Positions 1-7,584 of a stretch of 19,477 nt of DNA are shown here, piece after piece. The position numbers were made by a program, and so were the translations under genes. The stretch is from the NCBI GenBank assembly GCA_023395435.1, contig JAEWZG010000113.1, positions 1 to 19,477 on the forward strand, written 5' to 3'. The notes under the pieces are model-generated. The model saw only the letters and a list, made by a program, of their open reading frames with translations, ran no database searches and had not been told where the DNA came from. This stretch comes from Bacillota bacterium (GTDB taxonomy: Bacteria > Bacillota > Clostridia > Oscillospirales > Ruminococcaceae). How positions within the stretch are numbered: position 1 is the stretch's first letter; each line of letters begins with the position of its first letter.

Positions 1-111
1 CATAAAGCCTGTTATGGCATTTGTGAAAAAGCCTTTGGAATTAGAAAGCATTTTTATTCCGTAGAAGGCTCTGTTCATTATACTGTTACCGTCAATTGCA
101 AGCAGTTTCAT
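1..111 (-). CDS. polA: DNA polymerase I, N-terminal start (partial)
   Basis: The complement of bases 111 to 1 reads 37 codons from an ATG at 111-109 with no stop, so the gene runs off the left edge. The peptide begins MKLLAIDGNSIMNRAFYGIK, which matches the start of the 5'-3' exonuclease (FEN/PIN-like) domain of bacterial DNA polymerase I; the early Asp of the IDGNS segment is a known metal ligand in that family. A good ribosome-binding site (AAAGGAG) lies seven bases upstream of the ATG. Pol I fills gaps and removes RNA primers during replication and repair. Only the first 37 residues are visible, so a stand-alone 5'-3' exonuclease of the same family cannot be excluded. The gene is divergent from the dus operon. 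Confidence 0.8.
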   Translation of the reverse strand, partial: MKLLAIDGNSIMNRAFYGIKMLSNSKGFFTNAITGFM

Positions 112-576
112 ATAATTCTCCTTTATTTTAAAATCTTTTTGTTTAAAAAGAGCGTTCACAAAATTACCGACACAAAATATATCATTTGTCCATCTATTAC
201 AAGGTAATTTTGTCGCTCGTGTTCAATATAATAATAGCCTGACAAGGAAAAATCCGAGTCGCGAGAGCGTAGCGGTTCGCTTGTCTGAGGATTTTTCTTG
301 ATTTCTTGGTTACTTTCTGTATCAAGACAGAAAGTAACATAAACATTTATCATATCTAATGTGGTGGCTTTGCGATCGCCCCACAACCCTTCGCATTAGA
401 AAATTAGAAATTAAATTTCCATTCATACTCCGAACTTTTTATTATTTACTATCTATATAGTTAACATAGATTGTCTTCCGTTACATTCTATTATATCACA
501 TTTTAGTGGAAAACCCTATATTTTTTTCAGATTTTATGGTAAACTTATTAATGTTAAAAAACTCTGGAGATTTATA
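112..576. other. 465-bp intergenic region between polA and dusB, rich in hairpins
   Basis: No convincing gene lies here. A 76-codon minus-strand frame (386-156) exists, but it runs through the inverted repeats and looks accidental. The stretch 150-400 contains four consecutive inverted repeats, listed separately. From about 401 to 576 the sequence is AT-rich and must contain the promoter of the dus operon, but I see no strong -35/-10 pair. A ribosome-binding site (CTGGAG, 564-569) precedes the dusB start. Confidence 0.7.
150..400. repeat. Cluster of four inverted repeats (possible palindromic repeat element or structured RNA)
   Basis: Four stem-loop-capable segments follow each other. (1) 150-218: GAGCG..ACAAAATTACC pairs with GGTAATTTTGT-CGCTC. 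(2) 243-300: CAAGGAAAAATCC pairs with GGATTTTTCTTG around a GC-rich centre containing GCGAGAGCGTAGCGG, unlike the AT-rich surroundings. (3) 309-338: GTTACTTTCTGT and ACAGAAAGTAAC, a perfect 12-bp inverted repeat with a 6-nt loop. (4) 355-400: TCTAATG and CATTAGA closing an inner GTGG/CCAC segment. Such density is typical of dispersed intergenic palindromic elements or of a structured RNA. I cannot tell which from one copy, and I do not recognise a known RNA family. Confidence 0.45.
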
Positions 577-1572
577 ATGAAAACAATAAAAATCGGTAAT
601 GTTGAAATAGAACAGACAGCCTGTCTTGCTCCCATGGCTTCAGTAGCTGACAGAGCATACAGAACACTTTGCAAGGAATTTCATGCAAGTTATCTTGTAA
701 GTGAAATGATTTCTGCAAAGGGATTATGTTATAGTGACAGAAAGACAAACGAGCTTTGCACAGTAACAGATTTTGAACGCCCAATGGCTTTGCAACTTTT
801 TGGCGAAGAACCTGAATTTATGAAACAAGCTGTCGAATTATTGAAGAAATATACGCCTTGTATAATAGATATTAATATGGGTTGCCCTGTACCTAAAGTT
901 GCAGGTAATGGTAGTGGCAGTGCTTTGATGAAAAATCCAAAGCTCGCGTCAGAAATTGTCAAGGCTGTGGTTTCAGTATCAGATGTGCCTGTTACAGTAA
1001 AAATCCGTGCTGGTTGGGATTTTGACAATATAAATGCTGTTGAGTTTGCAAAAATGCTTGAGGACAGCGGTGCATCGGCGGTAGCTGTTCACGGACGAAC
1101 AAAAACACAAATGTACAGTGGAAAAGCCGACTGGGATATTATAAGACAGGTTAAAGAGGCTGTGAGTATTCCCGTCATCGGGAATGGTGATGTTGCTTGT
1201 GTCGAGGATTGCGTAAGAATGTATGAACAGACAGGCTGTGACCTTGTAATGATAGGGCGTGGTAGCTATGGACGGCCTTGGATATTTAAACAGATTTACG
1301 AGTATTACAATTCAGGCAAAATTGTTCCCGAGCCGACACTAAAAGAAAAGATGAAGATTATGCTTCATCATGTTGAAATGATTGTTGATAACAAGGGTGA
1401 GCGAATGGGAATGAAAGAAGCAAGAAGTCATGTTGCATGGTATATAAAAGGATTACACAACGCAGCAAGCTTTAGGAATGAATGTGGCAAGCTATCAACC
1501 TTTACAGAGGTTGAGGATCTTGCTGAAAAAGTCATAAGATCAGAAATGGAGTGGAGTAACCATGACAGTTAA
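577..1572 (+). CDS. dusB: tRNA-dihydrouridine synthase (DusB type)
   Basis: This 331-aa protein has the TIM-barrel layout of flavin-dependent tRNA-dihydrouridine synthases, which reduce uridines in the tRNA D-loop. Visible family features are LAPMASVADRAYR near the start (FMN and substrate region), the INMGCPVPK motif with the catalytic cysteine at residue 103, VKIRAGWD at about 141-148, VHGRTKTQMYSGKADW at about 171-186, the phosphate-binding IGNGDV segment near 201-206, and GRGSYGRPWIF at about 228-238. Length is normal for DusB. The ATG follows CTGGAG at a suitable distance. It is the first gene of an operon and overlaps the next start by 11 nt, implying translational coupling. In many Firmicutes dusB is linked to unrelated housekeeping genes, so the context adds little. 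Confidence 0.9.
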   Translation: MKTIKIGNVEIEQTACLAPMASVADRAYRTLCKEFHASYLVSEMISAKGLCYSDRKTNELCTVTDFERPMALQLFGEEPEFMKQAVELLKKYTPCIIDINMGCPVPKVAGNGSGSALMKNPKLASEIVKAVVSVSDVPVTVKIRAGWDFDNINAVEFAKMLEDSGASAVAVHGRTKTQMYSGKADWDIIRQVKEAVSIPVIGNGDVACVEDCVRMYEQTGCDLVMIGRGSYGRPWIFKQIYEYYNSGKIVPEPTLKEKMKIMLHHVEMIVDNKGERMGMKEARSHVAWYIKGLHNAASFRNECGKLSTFTEVEDLAEKVIRSEMEWSNHDS

Positions 1573-1813
1573 AAAATTCGGTCATAATCTTGAGGTTGAT
1601 GTTCACGGAATGACTGTAGCGGAGGCGAAAAGAGAACTTACAAGTCTTCTTACAAAATGCGACAAAGCAACCCATGAAATTGATGTTATTCACGGCTGTC
1701 ACGGTGGAACTGCTCTTTTGAATTTTGTCAGGCGAGAATTCTCCCACCCGCGACTTGTCAAGAGAATTCTTAGTCTTAATAATGGAATGACCACATTAGT
1801 AATTAAACCTTAA
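1562..1813 (+). CDS. Smr-domain protein, stand-alone
   Basis: An 83-aa protein that is essentially one Smr (small MutS-related) domain. Motifs are LEVDVHGMTVAEA near the N terminus (the LDLHG-type motif) and VIHGCHGG near the middle (the HGxGxG-type motif). In other proteins Smr domains act as nicking endonucleases on branched DNA or as RNA-cleaving modules; no substrate can be inferred here. The ATG overlaps the end of dusB by 11 nt, with GGAG at 1549-1552 inside dusB as a plausible ribosome-binding site. The stop is 14 nt before the next start. Confidence is high for the domain and low for any specific role. Confidence 0.8.
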   Translation: MTVKKFGHNLEVDVHGMTVAEAKRELTSLLTKCDKATHEIDVIHGCHGGTALLNFVRREFSHPRLVKRILSLNNGMTTLVIKP

Positions 1814-1827
1814 ACGGAGGATAAGCT

Positions 1828-2547
1828 GTGCCTAATTATACATTCGAAAAGCTTAGTGACACTATTGAAATATGCATAAGTGACGAGCATCGTTTCGGAA
1901 CCGATGCTTTTCTTCTTGCTGATTTTGCTTCGCCAAGAAAGAAAGACCTTGTGTGTGATCTTTGCACTGGTAGTGGTATTATAGCTTTACTTATGAAAAA
2001 GAACTTTAACCCAAAGCATATTATTGCTGTTGATATACAAGCACAAGCCATTGAACAGCTTGAAATGTCGGTTGAAAAATCAAAGCTTGATAATGTTGAG
2101 CCAATATGTGCTGATCTTAAAGAACTTTGGGTAAATGCACCAGACAGAACGCTTGATGTTGTCACCTGCAACCCACCATATAAGATAAATAATACAGGCG
2201 CAAAAAATGAACTTGACGCTATTACAATAGCAAGGCATGAGGTTTTGTGCAACATAGAGGATGTTTGTAAAAGTGCTTCAAGGCTTTTAAAATTTGGTGG
2301 AAGACTCTGCATCTGTAATCGTCCTGAAAGACTTGGTGATGTAATCACTGCTATGAAGAAATATGATATTGAGCCAAAAAGATTAAGATTTGTCAGCAAA
2401 AACCCTGACACTGCGCCCTGGCTATTCCTTATCGAAGGAAAAAAAGGTTCAAAGACTTATATGAAGGTTGAACCGCAGCTTTATACTCAAGGTGAATATG
2501 GATTTTCAAATGAGCTTTTAAATATTTATGGAAAGGTTGTGGAATAA
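1828..2547 (+). CDS. Class I SAM-dependent methyltransferase, TrmN6/YabB family
   Basis: A 239-aa Rossmann-fold methyltransferase. It has the SAM-binding DLCTGSGI segment (residues 44-51), an acidic VDI at the end of strand 2 (about 68-70), and NPPY at 115-118, the signature of N6-adenine and related amino-methyltransferases. Upstream, HRFGTDAFLLADF is typical of the TrmN6 (YfiC) group, which methylates A37 of tRNA1(Val). B. subtilis has a homologous gene, yabB, in the same neighbourhood as rsmI (yabC), and the same pairing is seen here. The start is GTG with GGAGG at 1816-1820, 7 nt upstream. The stop overlaps the next ATG by one base. Family assignment is strong; the exact tRNA target is inferred. 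Confidence 0.85.
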   Translation: MPNYTFEKLSDTIEICISDEHRFGTDAFLLADFASPRKKDLVCDLCTGSGIIALLMKKNFNPKHIIAVDIQAQAIEQLEMSVEKSKLDNVEPICADLKELWVNAPDRTLDVVTCNPPYKINNTGAKNELDAITIARHEVLCNIEDVCKSASRLLKFGGRLCICNRPERLGDVITAMKKYDIEPKRLRFVSKNPDTAPWLFLIEGKKGSKTYMKVEPQLYTQGEYGFSNELLNIYGKVVE

Positions 2548-3380
2548 TGAGCGGAAAGCTTTATGTTGTGGGAACCCCTATCGGCAACCTTTCAGACATG
2601 ACCTTCAGAGCTATTGAAATATTGAAAGAAGTTGACTTTGTCGCCTGTGAGGATACAAGAGTTTCAGCAAAACTCCTCAATCATTTTGAAATAAAAAAAC
2701 CGCTTGTGAGTTATTATGAGCATAACGCAAAATCAAGCGGTGAGCATATAATTTCAAAACTTCTCGCTGGGGAAAATTGTGCGGTCATTACTGATGCTGG
2801 AATGCCTTGCATCTCCGACCCTGGCGAAGACCTTGTGAAATCCTGCAATGAAAATAATATCCCTGTACTCGTTGTTCCTGGTCCGAGTGCGGTAATATCT
2901 GCTCTTGCAATAAGCGGACTCAACACCTCAAGATTTTCATTTGAGGGGTTTTTGTCAACAACAAAGCGCAGTCGTTTTGAACATCTTGCTTCTGTTGCCA
3001 ATTCGACAAATACTCTGATTTTCTACGAAGCTCCGCACAAGCTTCTTTCAACACTAAAAGATATGCTCACCTATTTCGGTGACAGAAAAATCTCTTTATG
3101 CCGTGAGCTGACGAAAATCCATGAAACTGTGCTTAGGACAACCCTGTGTAAAGCTGTTGAACATTACACTGAAAATACGCCGAAAGGCGAATTTGTGCTT
3201 GTTATTGAGGGAACAACTTCAGACGATAGTGAAGAAAATCTTACTCTTGACAGTGCTGTGCTAAAAGTTCAGGAACTTGTTGATAAGGGGATGCGTGTTG
3301 CTGATGCCTGCAAGGAAATTGCAAAAATTTCAGATTTCAGCAAGGGAGATATTTACTCAGAATATCTTAATAATAGATAA
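2547..3380 (+). CDS. rsmI: 16S rRNA (cytidine(1402)-2'-O)-methyltransferase
   Basis: A 277-aa tetrapyrrole-methylase-fold protein that 2'-O-methylates C1402 of 16S rRNA in the decoding centre. The N terminus LYVVGTPIGNLSDMTFRA is diagnostic for RsmI, followed by DFVACEDTRVSAKLL, the glycine-rich VITDAGMPCISDPGEDLV and the VVPGPSAVISALAISG segment that build the SAM site. FYEAPHKL at about 159-166 is also conserved. Length matches the family. Its ATG shares one base with the stop of the upstream methyltransferase gene, so the two are translationally coupled. It is the last gene of the operon; a hairpin follows at once. Confidence 0.93.
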   Translation: MSGKLYVVGTPIGNLSDMTFRAIEILKEVDFVACEDTRVSAKLLNHFEIKKPLVSYYEHNAKSSGEHIISKLLAGENCAVITDAGMPCISDPGEDLVKSCNENNIPVLVVPGPSAVISALAISGLNTSRFSFEGFLSTTKRSRFEHLASVANSTNTLIFYEAPHKLLSTLKDMLTYFGDRKISLCRELTKIHETVLRTTLCKAVEHYTENTPKGEFVLVIEGTTSDDSEENLTLDSAVLKVQELVDKGMRVADACKEIAKISDFSKGDIYSEYLNNR

Positions 3381-3384
3381 AACA

Positions 3385-3416
3385 AAAACCGTTTTGGCGA
3401 AAGTCAAAACGGTTTT
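3385..3416. terminator. Bidirectional hairpin terminator between rsmI and the ROK gene
   Basis: AAAACCGTTTTG (3385-3396) pairs perfectly with CAAAACGGTTTT (3405-3416) around an 8-nt loop. It lies between two convergent genes, 5 nt after the rsmI stop and 3 nt from the stop of the minus-strand gene, and has A/T runs on both sides, so it can serve both. Confidence 0.85.
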
Positions 3417-3419
3417 ATC

Positions 3420-4664
3420 TTATCCAACTGTTGTGTTAAAGCCACCCTTTAAGAAAAATAATTCACGAATAGCTATTGCAGAACCAGCGAGGAACCTGTT
3501 CTTATCTTCAATAATACTAAGATCAATCATTTTAGAAATTTCTCCGCCAGCTATACCCTCAAGAGTGTTTTTAAAATATGTAAATTCCTTTGTGTTGAAC
3601 TTAAAATCGTGCATTACGAACTTCTGTGGGTTTGTTGAAAATACAAGATTGTTAACGAGAACTGCAGTAAGCGCAACAGCATCTGTATACGTTTTCATTA
3701 GATTATCATCGCCATTTTGCAATGCATCAAACATCATTGAACGTGTAACCTTATTTATATCACCATTGCAAAGCTTATAAAGATAAGGTGTGTCATCCTT
3801 GCCAAATACCTTTGAAAGCTTTTTAATAATAGCAGATGGTGTTATTTCGTATTTTACACAACCGCGACGTATCCCTGAACCATTATCATACTCCGAATAC
3901 GGATTGATTATCATTTTATCAACAAAGTTTGTTCTGTTATCATAAGATACTATCGGATCATATAGATTTGTTACAACAAAATTAAAGGTTTCACCATAAG
4001 ATAAGAATGCAATGTTATGGCGGTTTGGGTCCTTTTCCTTAAGAAAATCTATGTTTGCCATTGCGGCACCTTTAATATAATTATCAACAACAACTGGTAA
4101 ATGAGTAAAGCTCTCAAAAGCTTCTTTGAGTCCGGTAAAAACTGTTGATTTATTGTCAACTATAATATGCATTTTTTCATACATAGTTGGATAAACTCCG
4201 ACACCGATTCCAAGAATTGCATCTGTTTTCAAACAGTTATAATCCATTATTTCACCTAAGGATTTTTCTATAAATCGTAAAATATCCTTAAATGTAGAAG
4301 CGTCATTAATTGACATATTACGCTTGTCTAGTACTTCACCAGCAAGTGTTGATAATCCTATACCTACGTAATTTTTTTCTACAATAATACCTACAGCAAA
4401 TTTATAGTTGTGGTTAATATCAAGAAGAATCTTTTTTCTTCCTCTGTGAGCTCTTTCAGTTGTTTGTTTAAATTCACCTTTTTCAACAATTACTCCCTGA
4501 TCGATCATTTCATTTGTAATGATTGTAACTGCAGCTCTTGTCAATTCTAAAGTGTTCGCAATATCAATTCTTGAAGTAGGGCCTTTTTGCTTAATTATTT
4601 TCAGAATTTGCATTCGATTCTGACGTTTCAGGTCGAGCTTGCTTATACCAAGTTGATCCAACAC
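3420..4664 (-). CDS. ROK-family (NagC/XylR-type) transcriptional regulator, divergent
   Basis: About 414 aa. The N terminus is a MarR/NagC-like winged helix: KRQNRMQILKIIKQKGPTSRIDIANTLELTRAAVTIITNEMI. It is followed by a ROK sugar-kinase-like body with FAVGIIVEKNYVGIGLSTLAGEVL (nucleotide-binding region) and ILGIGVGVYP. Sugar-binding and DNA-binding roles are known for the family; no ligand can be inferred. The usual ROK zinc motif (CxCGxxGCxE) is not intact: the aligned region reads DNGSGIRRGCVKYE, keeping one cysteine and the glutamate. A GTG at 4670 is in frame but sits inside the AAAGGG ribosome-binding site, so GTG at 4664 is preferred, or TTG at 4661. It is transcribed divergently from the sulfhydrylase gene across a 200-bp spacer and might regulate it, which is only a guess. 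Confidence 0.75.
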   Translation of the reverse strand: MLDQLGISKLDLKRQNRMQILKIIKQKGPTSRIDIANTLELTRAAVTIITNEMIDQGVIVEKGEFKQTTERAHRGRKKILLDINHNYKFAVGIIVEKNYVGIGLSTLAGEVLDKRNMSINDASTFKDILRFIEKSLGEIMDYNCLKTDAILGIGVGVYPTMYEKMHIIVDNKSTVFTGLKEAFESFTHLPVVVDNYIKGAAMANIDFLKEKDPNRHNIAFLSYGETFNFVVTNLYDPIVSYDNRTNFVDKMIINPYSEYDNGSGIRRGCVKYEITPSAIIKKLSKVFGKDDTPYLYKLCNGDINKVTRSMMFDALQNGDDNLMKTYTDAVALTAVLVNNLVFSTNPQKFVMHDFKFNTKEFTYFKNTLEGIAGGEISKMIDLSIIEDKNRFLAGSAIAIRELFFLKGGFNTTVG

Positions 4665-4806
4665 AATCACCCTTTGTTTTACAAATTTATAGTTTTAATT
4701 TTACCATAATAAGTATGTGCAATTATTATTAAATTGTTAATTTATTTCGTATAATTAATATCTTATCGCTTTAGTAATACTTTTTTAAAAAATAGTAAGT
4801 GCATAT

Positions 4807-4835
4807 TTGACACTATAAAATTAATATGATATAAT
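4807..4835 (+). promoter_or_regulatory. Consensus sigma-A promoter of the sulfhydrylase gene
   Basis: TTGACA (4807-4812) and TATAAT (4830-4835) are both perfect consensus hexamers, separated by 17 nt. Transcription would start near 4842, giving a leader of about 27 nt with AAGGAG at 4851-4856. The leader is too short for a SAM riboswitch or T-box, so regulation, if any, should act at the promoter. Confidence 0.88.
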
Positions 4836-4868
4836 TCTAGCAATTAATTCAAGGAGAAGAGGATTCAC

Positions 4869-6134
4869 ATGAAGATTGAAACACAATGCCTTCACGAAGG
4901 TTACACCCCCCAAAATGGTGAACCACGTGTTGTACCTATAGTACAAAGCACAACGTACTGCTTTGACTCAACTGAACATATTGCGGCACTTTTTGATATG
5001 CCAACTGAATTCATGTACTCACGTTTTGCTAACCCTACGGTTGATGCTGTTGAAAAGAAAATTGCTGCACTTGAAGGCGGAGTTGGTGCAATGGCAACTT
5101 CAAGCGGACAGGCTGCGTCACTTCTTTCAATCCTTAATATATGTAAAGCAGGAGACAGTTTTATCTCTGCATCAACAATCTATGGTGGAACAGTAAATCT
5201 TTTTGCTGTTACATTAAAAAGATTCGGTATTGAATGCATTTTTGTTGACCCAGATGCTTCTGATGAAGATCTTCAGAAAGCTTTTAAGCCAAACACTAAG
5301 GCTGTATTCGGTGAAACTATTGCGAATCCGGCTTTAACTGTTTTTGATATTGAGAAATTTGCAAAATTTGCACATAAGAATAATGTTCCTTTGATTGTTG
5401 ACAATACATTTGCCACACCAATCCTTTGCAGACCTTTTGAATGGGGCGCTGACATTGTAATTCACTCAACAACAAAATATATGGACGGTCATGCACTTCA
5501 AGTTGGTGGAGTTATTGTTGACAGTGGTAACTTTGATTGGACAAATGGAAATTTTCCCGAATTCACTACACCAGATGACAGCTATCATGGGGTTGTTTAT
5601 ACAAAAGATTTCGGCAAACTTGCTTATATCATAAAGGCAAGAATGCAGCTGATGAGGGATTTAGGATGCTATCCTGCTGCTCATTCAGCATTCCTTTTAA
5701 ATCTTGGGCTTGAAACATTACCACTCAGAATGAAGCAATACTGCGATAACGCAACTGAGGTTGCCAAGTTCCTTTGCACTTCTGATAAGATTGAAAGTGT
5801 CAAGTATCCTGGTCTTAAGGACAGCCCACAGAAAGATCTTGTTGCAAAATATCTTCCAGATGGAGCAAGTGGCGTAATTTCATTTGTTATAAAGGGTGGA
5901 CGAGAAGCTGCTGTTAAGTTTATGGACGGCTTGAAGCTTGCTTCAAAAGTTGTACACGTTGCTGATATAAGAACCTGTGTTCTTCACCCAGCAAGTGCAA
6001 CCCACCGTCAGCTTACCGATGAACAGCTTGTAGCATGCGGAATTAATGCCGGTCTTATAAGATTCTCTGTCGGACTTGAAAATGTCGATGATATCATTGC
6101 TGATATCAAGCTGGCACTCGAACAAATCAAATAA
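4869..6134 (+). CDS. metY: O-acetylhomoserine sulfhydrylase-type PLP enzyme (Cys/Met metabolism)
   Basis: A 421-aa fold-type I PLP enzyme of the Cys/Met-metabolism family. It probably makes homocysteine from O-acetyl-L-homoserine and sulfide in the cytoplasm. Family features are VVPIVQSTTYCF near residue 21, YSRFANPTVDAVEKKIAALEGG at about 50-71 (phosphate and PLP contacts), ATSSGQAA at 76-83, VDNTFATPILCRPFEWGADIVIHSTTKY with the PLP-binding lysine at 203, and RFSVGLENVDDIIADI near the C terminus. The length and the extended central region favour the MetY group over cystathionine gamma-synthase or gamma-lyase, although methionine gamma-lyase-like activity cannot be excluded. It is monocistronic, between a consensus promoter and a strong terminator. 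Confidence 0.85.
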   Translation: MKIETQCLHEGYTPQNGEPRVVPIVQSTTYCFDSTEHIAALFDMPTEFMYSRFANPTVDAVEKKIAALEGGVGAMATSSGQAASLLSILNICKAGDSFISASTIYGGTVNLFAVTLKRFGIECIFVDPDASDEDLQKAFKPNTKAVFGETIANPALTVFDIEKFAKFAHKNNVPLIVDNTFATPILCRPFEWGADIVIHSTTKYMDGHALQVGGVIVDSGNFDWTNGNFPEFTTPDDSYHGVVYTKDFGKLAYIIKARMQLMRDLGCYPAAHSAFLLNLGLETLPLRMKQYCDNATEVAKFLCTSDKIESVKYPGLKDSPQKDLVAKYLPDGASGVISFVIKGGREAAVKFMDGLKLASKVVHVADIRTCVLHPASATHRQLTDEQLVACGINAGLIRFSVGLENVDDIIADIKLALEQIK

Positions 6135-6140
6135 TACAAC

Positions 6141-6170
6141 AAACGAGCAGTTGAACTGCTCGTTTTATTT
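6141..6170 (+). terminator. Rho-independent terminator after metY
   Basis: AAACGAGCAG (6141-6150) pairs with CTGCTCGTTT (6156-6165) around a TTGAA loop, followed by a T-rich tail. It starts 6 nt after the metY stop. Confidence 0.9.
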
Positions 6171-6189
6171 ATTACAAGGAAATTAGTAT

Positions 6190-6221
6190 AAAAAGGAAGC
6201 AACCCACGTTGCTTCCTTTTT
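6190..6221 (-). terminator. Hairpin terminator of the cytidylate-kinase-like gene
   Basis: AAAAAGGAAGCAAC (6190-6203) pairs with GTTGCTTCCTTTTT (6208-6221) around a 4-nt loop. It lies 5 nt downstream of the minus-strand stop at 6227 and has a T-run on that strand. It also faces metY as a second barrier. Confidence 0.85.
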
Positions 6222-6226
6222 ATAAT

Positions 6227-6847
6227 TTATTTGGCTTCTTTTATATTCACATAATTAATAATCAGCTCTGCTGATTTATCAACGCCAAGCTTACTGCTGT
6301 TGATACAAAGATCATAGTTTGTAGCATCGCCCCATTTTCTGTTTGTATAGTACTTATAGTGGTTTGATCTTTTCTTATCAACTTTTTTAATATAATCCTC
6401 AACTTTTTTAACATTGTTACCTTCGGTTTCAGATATTCTTTTGATACGGAAATCATTATCTGCTGATATAAAGACATTTATAACATTTTTATTTTCATGC
6501 AATACATAATCTGCACATCTTCCTACAATAACACAAGATCCTTTATTAGCAATTTCCTTTATTGCATCAAACTGTGCGAGAAATACCTTATGATTCATCG
6601 GAAGATTTGGATATATCGTGTTACCCTCCACCAACGGATATGTTCCCATTACAAGTGAATAAATAAAACTTCCTGGCTGTGTTTCATCATTCTGATAGAA
6701 TAAATCTTCACTTATTCCACTTTGTTTTGCCGCAAGCGCAATCAAATCCTTATCATAAAAAGGAATATTCAAAGCCTCCGCAACTTTTTTCCCGATTTCA
6801 CGTCCGCCACTGCCATATTGTCTTCCAATCGTGATAATATAATCCAT
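6227..6847 (-). CDS. Cytidylate-kinase-like family protein
   Basis: About 206 aa. The N terminus MDYIITIGRQYGSGGREIGK is a P-loop of the cytidylate-kinase-like family: GRQYGSGGREIG replaces the classical GxxxxGK[ST], as is typical for this group. DIxxxD-like FYDKDLIALAA follows at about 32-42. VIVGRCADYVL near residue 100 and a late KKRSNHYKYYTNRKWGDATNYDLCINSSKLG segment also fit the family. The reaction is not established for many members; kinase activity on a nucleotide or small metabolite is inferred. An in-frame GTG at 6856 would overlap the ribosome-binding site (AGAGAGGTGAGG), so the ATG at 6847 is chosen. It is not the CMP kinase Cmk itself, which has a different P-loop context. Confidence 0.75.
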   Translation of the reverse strand: MDYIITIGRQYGSGGREIGKKVAEALNIPFYDKDLIALAAKQSGISEDLFYQNDETQPGSFIYSLVMGTYPLVEGNTIYPNLPMNHKVFLAQFDAIKEIANKGSCVIVGRCADYVLHENKNVINVFISADNDFRIKRISETEGNNVKKVEDYIKKVDKKRSNHYKYYTNRKWGDATNYDLCINSSKLGVDKSAELIINYVNIKEAK

Positions 6848-7008
6848 CTTCCTCACCTCTCTTGTTTTTCTAATTATACAACAAAATAGACAATTTGTAT
6901 AGTATTTTAATTAATAAAATTACACAAATTTACTAATATATTTTTATGCATAGCATTTAATATTTATATTTGTCGTACTATGTGGGTATAATAATAACTA
7001 TTTTTTTA

Positions 7009-7584
7009 TTACAATAAAGGCTGAATCTGCTTGCCAGTAAGTGCAGAAAGTATAGTATCTGGTATAAGTTCATATTTTGCGACAAGTGAATTAGGCTTTG
7101 CCTCACTGTCATCCTGCTTATAAGGAACAAAATAATAATTCTTATAATTCATCAATGTTCCTATGTTTTTAGCAGAATTAGCAAGAGCATCATTTGTTGA
7201 AATAGCTATTATTACAGGACGCATATTTCTTATATGAGATTTAACCGCCATAGTTACAGGGGTATCTGTTATGCCAATAGCAAGCTTTGCAAGAGTATTA
7301 CCTGTACAAGGAGCTACAACAAGTGCATCAAGCAGTTTCTTTGGACCAATAGGCTCAGAATCTTCTATGGTTGAAATTACTTTTTTATTACATATCTCCT
7401 CAAGAATTTTTGTATTCTCCTCTGATGTGCCAAATCTTGACGAAATATTTTTTGCATTAAAGGACATTATCGGGATAACATTTGCGCCAAGAGAAACAAG
7501 CTCTTTGGCAGCAACAAAAGCTTTATTAAATGTACAGAATGAACCGCACATTGCAAATCCTATATTCAAATTTTCTAATGACAT
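7009..7584 (-). CDS. dpaB: Dipicolinate synthase subunit B
   Basis: A 191-aa flavoprotein-fold protein matching SpoVFB/DpaB. With DpaA it converts dihydrodipicolinate to dipicolinic acid in the mother cell; DPA then fills the spore core as the calcium chelate. Features are IGFAMCGSFCTFNKAF at the start (the Rossmann/flavodoxin phosphate loop of the family), DALVVAPCTGNTLAKLA at about 87-103 and DTPVTMAVKSHIRNMRPVIIAISTND at about 106-131. Length is normal. The ATG at 7584-7582 shares one base with the dpaA stop (TGATG), so it is the second gene of a dpaAB operon. Because dpaA is interrupted upstream, dpaB is separated from the dpaA promoter region by the 7.85-kb element until excision. No clear terminator follows; 6857-7008 is AT-rich with no recognised feature. 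Confidence 0.93.
   Translation of the reverse strand: MSLENLNIGFAMCGSFCTFNKAFVAAKELVSLGANVIPIMSFNAKNISSRFGTSEENTKILEEICNKKVISTIEDSEPIGPKKLLDALVVAPCTGNTLAKLAIGITDTPVTMAVKSHIRNMRPVIIAISTNDALANSAKNIGTLMNYKNYYFVPYKQDDSEAKPNSLVAKYELIPDTILSALTGKQIQPLL

Noticed and set aside
156..386. 76-codon minus-strand frame as a gene
   Set aside because: It is spanned by inverted repeats, has no ribosome-binding site that I can see and no family resemblance; its sequence is explained by the palindromes.
1836..2411. 191-codon minus-strand frame
   Set aside because: It is antisense to the clearly assigned methyltransferase gene, with no ribosome-binding site and a low-complexity product.
4836..4868. SAM riboswitch or T-box upstream of the sulfhydrylase gene
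   Set aside because: The consensus promoter leaves a leader of only about 27 nt, too short for either.
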